36,787 nucleotides of DNA from Colidextribacter sp. OB.20 (GTDB lineage: Bacteria > Bacillota > Clostridia > Oscillospirales > Oscillospiraceae). Both the position numbers and the translations under genes were made by a program. Below are positions 7,351 to 14,155 of the stretch, in pieces. The notes under the pieces are model-generated. The model was not told the DNA's origin. It saw only the letters and a program-made list of their open reading frames with translations, and did not search any database. The stretch lies in contig NZ_QWKG01000040.1 of assembly GCF_009911595.1 (NCBI RefSeq), positions 1 to 36,787 on the forward strand. Direction: 5' to 3'. How positions within the stretch are numbered: position 1 is the stretch's first letter; each line of letters starts with the position of its first letter.

Positions 7351-8427
7351 TTAAGCCCCCTTTCGCTCCATGTTCAGCTTGTCCGCCATCTCCGCCTGCC
7401 GGGTGGGGAACAGGTGAGCGTAGCGGTAGGTGATGTCGATACTCTCATGCCCCACCCGGTCAGCGATTGCCAGGGCGGTAAAGCCCATGTCAATCAGCAG
7501 GGAAATGTGGCTGTGTCTCAAGTCGTGAATCCTGATCCGCTTGACCCCGGCCTCTTTCGCTCCCCTGTCCATCTCCCGGTGAAGATAGGATTTCGTCACC
7601 GTGAAAATGCGGTCTGTCGGCTCCACGGCGTACAGGCTCTTGATGTAGTCCTCCATTTCTTCACAGAGGAAAGCTGGCATTTGAATGACCCTGTTGCTCT
7701 TGGCCGTCTTGGGGTCGGTGATAACGTCCTGCCCTTTGATACGCTGGTAGGATTTCGAGATAGAAACCGTCTGCTTCTCAAAGTCGAAGTCCGCCGGGGT
7801 GAGGGCCAGCAGCTCCCCCTCCCGAATACCGCACCAGTAGAGCATTTCAAAGGCGTAGTAGGAAAGAGGCTTGTCCATCATAGCGTCAGCGAATTTCAGA
7901 TACTCCGCTTTCGTCCAGAACAGCATTTCCCGGCCCTTGGCCTTGCCCATGTTGCCCACCTGGGCGGCGGGGTTGGCTTTCAGATTGTAGTGCTTCACCG
8001 CATGATTGAAAACGGCGCTCAACTGATTGTGGAGCGTTTTCAGGTACACGGGGGAATAGGGCTTGCCATTCTTGTCCCGGTAGTTCAGCATTTCGCTCTG
8101 CCACGCCATGACCTCCTTGGAATGGATTTCGCTCATTTTCCGCTTTCCAAAGTAGGGCACCAGCTTTTTGTAGAGGATATGCTCTTTCGTCCCCCAGGTG
8201 TTTTCCTTGATACGGCCTTTCATGTCCGCAGCGTAGAGCGCCACGAAGCTCTCAAAGGTCATATCCAGGTCGGCGGTCTGCTGTTGCAGGAACGTCCGTT
8301 CCCACTCCAGCGCCTCCCGCTTGGTCTTGAAGCCCCGCTTCATCTTCTTTTCCTTTTTCCCTGTCCAGTTCTCAAAGTAAAAGGACGCATACCATGTTCC
8401 CTTGGCCTTGTCTTTATACGCTGGCAT
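7351..8427 (-). CDS. int: Tyrosine recombinase/integrase (IME2)
   Basis: A 358-residue integrase with the full catalytic set: R in CGIREGE (about 202), HDLRHSH (about 301-307), GHES (about 326-329) and Y in TYRYAHLF (about 336). The N-terminal arm-binding domain (MPAYKDKAKGTWYASFYF) differs much more from IME1's integrase than the catalytic domain does. That fits the identical 12-bp core but different arm repeats (AGTATCAAA versus GTTATCAAA). It lies 12 bp after the excisionase-like gene. It should catalyse recombination at the guaA 3' end. Confidence 0.93.
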   Translation of the reverse strand: MPAYKDKAKGTWYASFYFENWTGKKEKKMKRGFKTKREALEWERTFLQQQTADLDMTFESFVALYAADMKGRIKENTWGTKEHILYKKLVPYFGKRKMSEIHSKEVMAWQSEMLNYRDKNGKPYSPVYLKTLHNQLSAVFNHAVKHYNLKANPAAQVGNMGKAKGREMLFWTKAEYLKFADAMMDKPLSYYAFEMLYWCGIREGELLALTPADFDFEKQTVSISKSYQRIKGQDVITDPKTAKSNRVIQMPAFLCEEMEDYIKSLYAVEPTDRIFTVTKSYLHREMDRGAKEAGVKRIRIHDLRHSHISLLIDMGFTALAIADRVGHESIDITYRYAHLFPTRQAEMADKLNMERKGA

Positions 8428-8439
8428 TTTCTTCCCTCC

Positions 8440-8628
8440 TTACTGATTTTCCCGCAGTCCATAGAACTTTTCCTCGAAGTAGCGTCTGCTCACCCGTCCG
8501 GGGATGGTGAGGAAACCCTTCTGCTTCAGCTCCTCGTTCATCTCCCGCACCAGCTTGTAGGCGTAGGGCTTGGAGATACCCAGCGCCCCGGCCACTTCCT
8601 CGGCCCGTACAAACAGCTCTTTGCTCAA
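8440..8628 (-). CDS. Excisionase-like small HTH protein (IME2)
   Basis: The protein has 62 residues with an HTH (AEEVAGALGISKPYAYKLV) followed by a basic wing (GFLTIPGRVSRRYFEEKFYG). The likely start is TTG at 8626-8628, preceded by AAGGAGGTG; the longer reading to 8676 passes through that ribosome-binding site. First gene of the leftward operon and homologous to 1690-1893. Probable directionality factor for the integrase next to it. Confidence 0.75.
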   Translation of the reverse strand: MSKELFVRAEEVAGALGISKPYAYKLVREMNEELKQKGFLTIPGRVSRRYFEEKFYGLRENQ

Positions 8629-8651
8629 GTGCAACACCTCCTTATTCGTTG

Positions 8652-8736
8652 TTCGCAAAATTGTTAATGCTGACATCCTTATTATACATTCGCATGGTTG
8701 TTAATGTCAAGAGTTTATTTCGCAATTTTGTTAATT
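8652..8736. promoter_or_regulatory. Three 18-bp operator-like repeats
   Basis: TTCGCAAAATTGTTAATG (8652-8669), TTCGCATGGTTGTTAATG (8689-8706) and TTCGCAATTTTGTTAATT (8719-8736) are direct repeats between xis and the XRE gene. The middle copy almost exactly fills the spacer of the xis promoter; the third lies just upstream of the XRE -35. A fourth copy is at 2892-2909. Likely bound by the XRE regulator, possibly by Xis. Confidence 0.7.
8681..8710 (-). promoter_or_regulatory. Promoter of the IME2 xis-int-mobC-helicase operon
   Basis: On the minus strand TTGACA (8705-8710) and TATAAT (8681-8686) have an 18-bp spacer that is itself an operator-like repeat, so a bound regulator would block RNA polymerase directly. 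Confidence 0.8.
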
Positions 8737-8742
8737 TTCTTC

Positions 8743-8771
8743 TTGCATATTTCGCTTATTTGCGCTATACT
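8743..8771 (+). promoter_or_regulatory. Promoter of the IME2 XRE regulator
   Basis: TTGCAT (8743-8748) and TATACT (8766-8771), 17-bp spacing, ending 22 bp before the ATG at 8794. One operator-like repeat ends 6 bp upstream of the -35. Confidence 0.7.
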
Positions 8772-8793
8772 ATTTTCAAAGGCGGTGGAACAT

Positions 8794-9351
8794 ATGACAG
8801 TAGGAGAAAAAATCAAGAAAATCCGCACATTTCGGGGTATGACGCAAAAGGAATTGGGGCTGGCTATCGGCTTTGAGGAAAAGGGAGCGGACAACCGTAT
8901 TGCCCAGTACGAAACGAACTACCGTGTGCCCAAGAGGGAACTGCTGGACAAGATTGCCCAGGCCCTGCGGGTAGACCGTCAGAACTTCTATACGGTTCAA
9001 CCTGGCTGTGCCGAGGACTTCATGCGGACGTTTTTCTGGCTGGACGAGGACAGCCCCGGCTCCATCCGCCTGTTTCAGCTTGTCCGCAACCCCGGCAAGA
9101 TAGGGGCCTCCGATGATACCGCCGTCCGCTACAACGACACGGACGATTGGCCCGCTCAACCTCCCGTGGGTATCTACTTCAACTATGGCCTCGTTGATGA
9201 TTTCATGCGGGAATGGCTTTTGCGCCAGCAGGAGCTACACGCCGGGGAGATTACCAGGGAAGAATACTTTGAATGGAAAATCAACTGGCCGAGTACCTGC
9301 GATGACGGGAAAGAATCGAAATACTATGTACCCTGGAGAAAAGAAAAATAG
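8794..9351 (+). CDS. XRE-family regulator of IME2
   Basis: A 185-residue protein with an N-terminal Cro/CI HTH (VGEKIKKIRTFRGMTQKELG to RELLDKIAQALRVD, about 3-65) and a C-terminal region of unknown fold (LFQLVRNPGK; GEITREEYFEWKINWPSTC). The ATG at 8794 follows the promoter; the longer in-frame reading from 8698 would cross it. Divergent from xis-int, with direct repeats in the shared control region, so it most likely represses both directions until an inducing signal. It shares the E-I-T-R-E motif near its C-terminus with the IME1 regulator. Confidence 0.85.
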   Translation: MTVGEKIKKIRTFRGMTQKELGLAIGFEEKGADNRIAQYETNYRVPKRELLDKIAQALRVDRQNFYTVQPGCAEDFMRTFFWLDEDSPGSIRLFQLVRNPGKIGASDDTAVRYNDTDDWPAQPPVGIYFNYGLVDDFMREWLLRQQELHAGEITREEYFEWKINWPSTCDDGKESKYYVPWRKEK

Positions 9352-9408
9352 GGCAAGCAAAACCGCCCTGCTGAATTTGTCGTTCAGCAGGGCGGTTCGC
9401 TTGCCCTT
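9351..9408 (+). terminator. Bidirectional terminator between IME2 regulator and guaA
   Basis: A long stem begins at the stop codon: GGGCAAGC and AACCGCCCTGCTGAA pair with TTCAGCAGGGCGGTT and GCTTGCCC. CTTT follows on the plus strand and TATTTTTC on the minus strand, so it can also stop guaA transcripts entering the element. Confidence 0.85.
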
Positions 9409-9444
9409 TGCAATCATTCTCTTGTGTGACCGGGTTGAAATGAA

Positions 9445-9466
9445 TAGTATCAAACCAGTATCACAA
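9445..9466 (+). repeat. Arm-type repeats at the right end of IME2
   Basis: TAGTATCAAAC followed by CAGTATCACAA, ending 56 bp before the guaA core. Same pair, same orientation as 2942-2963. Consistent with integrase arm sites. Confidence 0.65.
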
Positions 9467-9522
9467 GGCAAAGTGACAGGTCAAAAACCCTGTATTCATG
9501 CGGGTTTGCGCCGTTTTGACGG

Positions 9523-9534
9523 TCATTCCCACTC
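9523..9534 (-). other. Attachment core at the guaA 3' end
   Basis: GAGTGGGAATGA encodes the final E-W-E and stop of GuaA. The identical 12 bp at 2828-2839 define the ends of IME2. The guaA 3' end is a known integration target for genomic islands. Confidence 0.85.
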
Positions 9535-10812
9535 TATTGTCCCGGTGGGCTTCGGCGTCAGGTCGAAGAGCACCCGGTTGACCCCCTTGACCTCGCCGGT
9601 AATTCTCTGGGTGATATGCTGGAGCAGCTCAAAGGGCACGTTCTCCACGGTTGCAGTCATGGCGTCCACGGTGTTGACCGCCCGAATAATGACGCACCAC
9701 TCGTCCACCCGCCGGTTGTCCCGGACGCCCACGGATTTCAGGTCAGGAATTGCGGTAAAGTACTGCCACACCTTCCCCTCCAGGCCGTTTTTGGCAAACT
9801 CCTCCCGGAGGATGGCATCGCTCTCCCGGACGGCCTCCAGCCGGTCCCGGGTGATGGCCCCCAGGCAGCGCACCCCCAGGCCAGGGCCGGGGAAGGGCTG
9901 GCGGTAGACCATGGAGTCAGGCAGGCCCAGAGCCTTGCCGCAGGAGCGGACCTCGTCCTTGAAGAGCATCTTTAAGGGCTCCACCAGCTCAAAGTTCAAA
10001 TCCTCAGGCAGGCCGCCCACATTGTGGTGGCTCTTGACGGCCTTGACCGTCTTGGTTCCGCTCTCGATGATATCGGGGTAGATGGTGCCCTGGCCCAGGA
10101 ACTCGATGCCGTCCAGCTTCCGGGCCTCCTCCTCGAACACCCGGATGAACTCCCCGCCGATGATCTTCCGCTTCTGCTCCGGGTCGTCCACACCGGCCAG
10201 CTTGTCCAGGAAGCGGTCCACCGCGTCCACATAGACCAGGTTGGCATCCATCTCGTCCCGGAAGACCTTGACCACCTGCTCAGGCTCCCCCTTGCGGAGC
10301 AGGCCGTGGTTCACATGGACGCAGGTGAGCTGCTTGCCGATGGCCTTGATGAGCAGAGCGGCCACCACCGAGGAGTCCACCCCGCCGGACAGGGCCAGCA
10401 GCACCTTCCTGTCCCCCACCTGCCGGCGGATGAGCTCCACCTGGTCGGCGATGAAGTTGTCCATATTCCAGTTGGCCTCGGCGCCGCAGATGGTGAAGAT
10501 GAAGTTTTTCAGGGCGGCCTCCTGCTGGGCATCGTCGGCGGGCCAGGGGTCGTCCCCCCGGTGGTCCACCAGCAGGGCGGGGATGTCGCAGTCATAAATC
10601 TCCTGACTGACATCAATTTCCACACCGTCCACTACCCGGTTGGGGCCGCCGTTGAGGATGATACCCTTCACATTGGGCAGGGCTTTCAGCTGTTCCAGCG
10701 TGATATCATGGGGGTGAATCTCAGAATACACCCCCAGCGCCCGAATTTCCCGGGCAATCCTGGGGTTCTCCTCGCTGCCCAGGTCCAATACAACGATCAT
10801 GTCCTGTTTCAT
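9523..10812 (-). CDS. guaA: GMP synthase with a collapsed glutaminase domain
   Basis: GuaA converts XMP to GMP using ATP and nitrogen from glutamine or ammonia. The synthetase part is intact: P-loop SGGVDSS (142-148), the KSHHNVGGLP stretch, PFPGPGLGVR and the conserved end TGTIEWE. The protein has only 429 residues against roughly 510-525 for the family. The shortage is in the N-terminal class I amidotransferase domain: after IILNGGPN (51-58) the region that should carry the nucleophilic Cys (C-Y-G context) reads ALLVDHRGDD, and about 90 residues including the His-Pro-Glu site are absent before FIFTICGAEANW. The enzyme should therefore depend on ammonia or on another glutaminase. The ATG at 10812 has GGAGGAG upstream. 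IME2 is integrated at its 3' end. Confidence 0.93.
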   Translation of the reverse strand: MKQDMIVVLDLGSEENPRIAREIRALGVYSEIHPHDITLEQLKALPNVKGIILNGGPNRVVDGVEIDVSQEIYDCDIPALLVDHRGDDPWPADDAQQEAALKNFIFTICGAEANWNMDNFIADQVELIRRQVGDRKVLLALSGGVDSSVVAALLIKAIGKQLTCVHVNHGLLRKGEPEQVVKVFRDEMDANLVYVDAVDRFLDKLAGVDDPEQKRKIIGGEFIRVFEEEARKLDGIEFLGQGTIYPDIIESGTKTVKAVKSHHNVGGLPEDLNFELVEPLKMLFKDEVRSCGKALGLPDSMVYRQPFPGPGLGVRCLGAITRDRLEAVRESDAILREEFAKNGLEGKVWQYFTAIPDLKSVGVRDNRRVDEWCVIIRAVNTVDAMTATVENVPFELLQHITQRITGEVKGVNRVLFDLTPKPTGTIEWE

Positions 10813-10854
10813 TGTTTCTCCTCCCGAACTGTAAAAGTAGCTTTGTTCCTTCCT

Positions 10855-10884
10855 ATTTTACCACAGCTTGGAACAGGAGTGCAA
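10855..10884 (-). promoter_or_regulatory. Probable guaA promoter
   Basis: On the minus strand TTGCAC (10879-10884) and TAAAAT (10855-10860) are 18 bp apart, about 43 bp before the start codon. No riboswitch-like leader fits in this space. Confidence 0.5.
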
Positions 10885-10898
10885 GAGAAAAGTAGGGG

Positions 10899-11010
10899 GC
10901 GGCCTCCGGGCCGCCCCGCTCTTCTTTTGCGGCCTCCGGGCCGCCCCGCTCTCCTTCTGCCACCTCCGGGCCGCCCTGCTCTCCTTACGCGGCCTCCAGG
11001 CCGCCCCTTT
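10899..11010. repeat. 30-bp tandem repeat, 3.7 copies, each a GC-rich hairpin
   Basis: Units start at 10899, 10929, 10959 and 10989. Each contains a GCGGCCTCCGGGCCGC-like palindrome followed by a pyrimidine-rich tail. The array fills the gap between guaA and the 3' end of the BlaR1-operon membrane gene. There are no unique spacers, so it is not a CRISPR. It may act as a serial terminator. A reading frame through it gives only a GRPGGR-type repeat and is not called. Confidence 0.8.
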
Positions 11011-11013
11011 TTT

Positions 11014-11631
11014 CTATTCTGCCGGCGGTATTTCCGGCTCACAGTCCCGGACAAACCGGCGCAGCTGGAAGAGAGAGACCATAATGAGGATCACCAGGAT
11101 CAGGATCACCACCGCCGCGCAGGTAACGGCCCCCGCCAGCACTGCCGCCTGCTCCTCCAGCTGGAACAGCTGCACCAGACTGCCCAGCAGATCAAAGGCG
11201 GTGGTCAGCACCAGCAGAGCCGTCCGGCGGTTCCGGATGCGCCGGTCCAGACTCTCCCCCTCCGGCTGATACCGCTCCGCCAGGGCGGCCATGTCGGTGA
11301 GGAACTGGTAGTGGAAATACAGGGTAGCCACCATCACAATCAGACTCAGGTAGATAAACCGCAAATCGTCCATATTGATCCCCACAATGGCCAGGACCCA
11401 CTTCGCCCCGTGCCACGCCGCCAGCAGGATGCACAGGGGCCTCAGGAGACTCAGGTCCCGCCGCTCAGCCGACAGCTTCCTGATGGCGGACAGCAGCAGC
11501 AGAAAGCCGGCGAACTCGGGCAGGATGTTGATTCTCACCCCGTTGAAGCCCAGGTTGAAGTTGAAGTGGAGCAGGAAGTACCCCCAGGCCGCGTTGGACA
11601 GCCCGGAATACAGCGTCTCTCTGTCAGTCAT
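11014..11631 (-). CDS. Multi-pass membrane protein of the BlaI/BlaR1 operon
   Basis: This 205-residue protein has about five hydrophobic segments (around 15-50, 60-80, 88-108, 135-155 and 163-190), including LLVLTTAFDLLGSLVQLF and TCAAVVILILVILIMVSLF. I do not recognise a family. Its start overlaps the 3' end of the M56 peptidase gene by 8 bp, so the two are translationally coupled and presumably work together. It may be a target or accessory of the sensor. The 30-bp tandem repeats follow immediately. Confidence 0.75.
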   Translation of the reverse strand: MTDRETLYSGLSNAAWGYFLLHFNFNLGFNGVRINILPEFAGFLLLLSAIRKLSAERRDLSLLRPLCILLAAWHGAKWVLAIVGINMDDLRFIYLSLIVMVATLYFHYQFLTDMAALAERYQPEGESLDRRIRNRRTALLVLTTAFDLLGSLVQLFQLEEQAAVLAGAVTCAAVVILILVILIMVSLFQLRRFVRDCEPEIPPAE

Positions 11632-13558
11632 AGCGCTCCCCTCCTTCCACGGGGTACAGGGTCAGCGGCCCGGCTTTTTCTCCGTTGAGGTAGAGGTCCG
11701 CCGCATAGGCGTCAGGCGGGTCAACGATCCCCGCCCGGCTGCTTCCGCCGCCGCCGAAGCTGATATCGTCGCCCCAGCTTCCGGACAGGGGGACGCTGCC
11801 CCACTCGCCGCCGCCCGAGCTGCTGCCTGTGCCGTAGACCCCGTGATTGGGCGCTTGAAGCTCGGGCCGCTCCCCGTCCTTCTCCATGGGGGCGGCGGAG
11901 AAGCCGATGCTGGTATAGCGCCCCTTGTCCGCCGGGTCTCCCACAAACTCCGCCGACAGGTCCTGATTGAACCAGGTGGTGAACTCCCCGTCCGGCTTCG
12001 GCGTGGAGTTAAAGAAGTCGTAAGCGCCGAACCAGTCGCTGGTGGAGACCTGGCTGTTCACCTGGGAGGCGGTCTGCCACCATATCCGAAGGGTGAAGTC
12101 CCCCTCCCGGCCCTCATAGAGCAGGCCGGGCAGGCTGTTGTTTCCGTAAACTGTCTGATCCCCCTGGATTGCCCGGAACTCATCCACCGGGGTGACCACC
12201 CAGCGGCCCCCCTCCTTCTCGGCCTGTACAGTCTGGACCGCCATCCACTGGCTGGCCGCAGTGCTGTCCCAGCTCTCCCCGTTGGGGGCGCGGTTCAGCT
12301 TCAGCACCAGCAGGCCCTCGCAGGTCTCCTCCCCCACCCGGGTCACGTTGCAGTACTGATAACCGGCGGACGTATCCGGATGGGACAGCTTTCCGTCTGT
12401 CAGACCCGCCCTCTCCCAGAGCAGCGCGTGCTCCCATCTCCAGATTTCTATCAGCTCGTTCTGTTCCGACAGGGGAGCACACATGGCCCGGTAGTCCAGC
12501 CGCTGCTCCAGCACCGCCTTGGCGTAGGTGTCGAAGGCCCCGTCGCAGGTGGTGCAGGGCACCGTCCGGGCGTAGATGATCTGGGGGATTTTACCCAGGT
12601 GGTTGGGGATTCCAACGGCCTTCGACCCCACAATCAAGGGGGCGGCCAGGGTCAGCAGGATGCACACCGACACCAGCCCCATCCCCGCCGGGTAGCGCTT
12701 GAACCGGGCGATAGCCTCAATCCGCCGGCGGATGTTCCTGCCGCCGTTGGCCATGGAGGTGGTCCCGGGGGCCCGGGCGTACTTCTCGTCGGCCATCTCC
12801 AGGAGGATGCGGCCGTAGTCCCGCCGTTCCTCCCCCTCCAGCCGCTCCAGCACCCGCTGGTCACACAGGGACTCCAGGTCGTTGCCCGCCAGGTCGGCGC
12901 AGTGCCACAGCAGGGGGTTGCACCAGTGGAGGCACCGGAAGAAGCCGATCACCAGTCCCCAGGCGGCGTCGCGGTATTTCAGGTGAAGCAGCTCATGAAG
13001 GATAACCTTTTCATCGGTCTCCGCCCCCGCGGGCAGGGCCAGCACGGGCTTGAACACTCCGCAGATAAAGGCGGAGGGCAGGCCGTCCACCTCCACCGCG
13101 GGGCAGACAGGCAGGTTATACTCCTCCGCCGCGGCCTTCACCCGGCCGTCCGCCACAGGCCGCCCTTGCGCAAGGGCCAGCCGCAGGCGGACGTAGGACA
13201 GGACATACCGGGCCAGGAAAAACACCACGCCCAGGCAGTACAGGGTGAACAGCCAGTCCGCCGGGCTCCGGGGCGCCGTGAGAGCAGGGAGCGGAACCGG
13301 CGCGGTCACATGGGCCAGGGCTCCGTACTCCCCGGTAAGGGCGGACCGGAGGGCCTCCACATAGAAGGGCCAGTTGAGCAAGGTGTACCGCCCAAAGAGC
13401 CCCGCCGGGAGGAGTAGAATCACCCCCAGTATCCCCCAGACGGCAAACTGCCACCGGGGAGACAGCTTGTCCCGGAACAGGACCTTCACGATGAGCAGCA
13501 GCACCGCCGCGCCCGAGGCCGTCAGGGTCTGTAGTAAAAAGGACCAGATGTCCCTCAC
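11624..13558 (-). CDS. blaR1: BlaR1/M56-family sensor metallopeptidase
   Basis: A 644-residue integral membrane zinc protease of the BlaR1/MecR1 class. The N-terminal part has helices around 13-28, 37-57 and 101-122; zinc motif HELLH is at 188-192 with a downstream ligand in NDLESLCDQRVL (about 226-237); a further helix (GMGLVSVCILLTLAAPLIVG) precedes a long outer C-terminal region. That region shows no penicillin-binding S-x-x-K/S-x-N signature and has a Gly/Ser-rich stretch (GTGSSSGGGEWG), so the signal is probably not a beta-lactam bound as in BlaR1. GTG start at 13558 with GGAGGTG upstream, 3 bp after blaI. Expected role: cleave or trigger loss of the BlaI-type repressor. Confidence 0.88.
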   Translation of the reverse strand: MRDIWSFLLQTLTASGAAVLLLIVKVLFRDKLSPRWQFAVWGILGVILLLPAGLFGRYTLLNWPFYVEALRSALTGEYGALAHVTAPVPLPALTAPRSPADWLFTLYCLGVVFFLARYVLSYVRLRLALAQGRPVADGRVKAAAEEYNLPVCPAVEVDGLPSAFICGVFKPVLALPAGAETDEKVILHELLHLKYRDAAWGLVIGFFRCLHWCNPLLWHCADLAGNDLESLCDQRVLERLEGEERRDYGRILLEMADEKYARAPGTTSMANGGRNIRRRIEAIARFKRYPAGMGLVSVCILLTLAAPLIVGSKAVGIPNHLGKIPQIIYARTVPCTTCDGAFDTYAKAVLEQRLDYRAMCAPLSEQNELIEIWRWEHALLWERAGLTDGKLSHPDTSAGYQYCNVTRVGEETCEGLLVLKLNRAPNGESWDSTAASQWMAVQTVQAEKEGGRWVVTPVDEFRAIQGDQTVYGNNSLPGLLYEGREGDFTLRIWWQTASQVNSQVSTSDWFGAYDFFNSTPKPDGEFTTWFNQDLSAEFVGDPADKGRYTSIGFSAAPMEKDGERPELQAPNHGVYGTGSSSGGGEWGSVPLSGSWGDDISFGGGGSSRAGIVDPPDAYAADLYLNGEKAGPLTLYPVEGGERYD

Positions 13559-13561
13559 CGC

Positions 13562-13924
13562 TCACACCTCCATCTCGTCCAGCAGGCGGCGCAGGGCCTC
13601 CCGCTCCTGGGATGAAATAGGCTTCCCCTTCAAAAAGGCGGCCACTAAATCCCCCGTGGCCCCCCGGTAGACGTTCTGGAGAAAGACATCCCGGGCCTGG
13701 GCCTGGCAGTCCTCCCGGCTCAGAGCCGCACGATACAAATGGGGATAGCCCTCCTTGTCGATGGATACCAGCCCCTTGGCCTCCATGCGGGTGAGATAGG
13801 TCAGCACCGTGTTCCGGCTCCAGCCGGTCTCGGACTCCAGCGCCCGGGTCACCTCCCCCAGAGCCGCGCCCCCAAACTCCCACAGCACCCCCAGCACCGT
13901 CCATTCCCGGTCTGACAGCTTCAT
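13562..13924 (-). CDS. blaI: BlaI/MecI-family repressor
   Basis: A 120-residue winged-helix repressor: MKLSDREWTVLGVLWEFGGAALGEV, then TGWSRNTVLTYLTRMEAKGL as recognition helix and wing, and a C-terminal dimerisation region (VAAFLKGKPISSQEREALRRLLDEMEV). The ATG at 13922-13924 follows GGAGGCGG; the longer frame to 14086 reads through operator and repeat sequence and is rejected. It heads the blaI-blaR1-membrane protein operon and has two TACAnnTGTA boxes in its own promoter, so it is autoregulated. Confidence 0.92.
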   Translation of the reverse strand: MKLSDREWTVLGVLWEFGGAALGEVTRALESETGWSRNTVLTYLTRMEAKGLVSIDKEGYPHLYRAALSREDCQAQARDVFLQNVYRGATGDLVAAFLKGKPISSQEREALRRLLDEMEV

Positions 13925-13936
13925 ACTACCGCCTCC

Positions 13937-13990
13937 TACAGTTGTAGTCTCCAGTGCTATACTACACCTGTAGGAACTAAATGTCAAGAG
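13937..13990 (-). promoter_or_regulatory. BlaI operators and promoter
   Basis: TACAGTTGTA (13937-13946) and TACACCTGTA (13963-13972) are 26 bp apart and match the BlaI/MecI box TACAnnTGTA. On the minus strand TTGACA (13983-13988) lies upstream with TAGTAT about 17 bp further on, overlapped by the second box, so repressor binding would occlude the promoter. Confidence 0.82.
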
Positions 13991-14016
13991 CAAGATAAAA
14001 CTTGCAGGAGGGCGCA

Positions 14017-14155
14017 AAAAGGCCCCCTTCGGAAAGGGGGCTCCCGGCAAAGCCGGGTGGGGGTTTTCTCCAATGGATACACACATCCAAATCGAAGAAA
14101 ACCCTCCGTCACCGGCTCTCAGCCGGCGCCACCTCCCTTTTCGAAGGGAGGCTTT
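14017..14155. repeat. MITE-like palindromic repeat, variant copy
   Basis: Imperfect palindrome: GGCCCCCTTC/GAAAGGGGGC and CCCGGC/GCCGGG hairpins on the left; GGGTTTTCTC opposite GAAGAAAACCC in the middle; CCGGCT/AGCCGG and GCCTCCCTT-type hairpins on the right. Its right part is read as the last codons of the pseudouridine synthase gene. Confidence 0.65.

Larger units (their letters stand above)
2828..9534. mobile_element. IME2, complete element at the 3' end of guaA
   Basis: The element is about 6.7 kb, bounded by two copies of the 12-bp guaA 3' core. It carries cargo genes, a MobV-type relaxase, an oriT/origin-like region, a RepA-like helicase, a MobC-like protein, integrase, an excisionase-like protein and an XRE regulator. 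No type IV secretion or coupling-protein gene is present, so it should be mobilizable rather than self-transmissible. Integration regenerates the guaA stop codon and leaves the gene intact. The cargo segment (3045-4139) is clearly more AT-rich than the backbone. Confidence 0.88.

Noticed and set aside
6856-8667. 603-codon frame on the plus strand opposite IME2 int/mobC
   Set aside because: Antisense shadow of GC-rich coding DNA; no ribosome-binding site or family features, and the opposite strand has clear genes.
10899-11010. Possible CRISPR array
   Set aside because: Units are contiguous direct repeats with no variable spacers and no cas genes.
10809-11054. 81-codon frame with GRPGGR repeats
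   Set aside because: It is only the translation of the 30-bp hairpin array.
11624-12600. Penicillin-binding sensor domain in the BlaR1-like protein
   Set aside because: No S-x-x-K, S-x-N or K-T-G arrangement in the C-terminal region.
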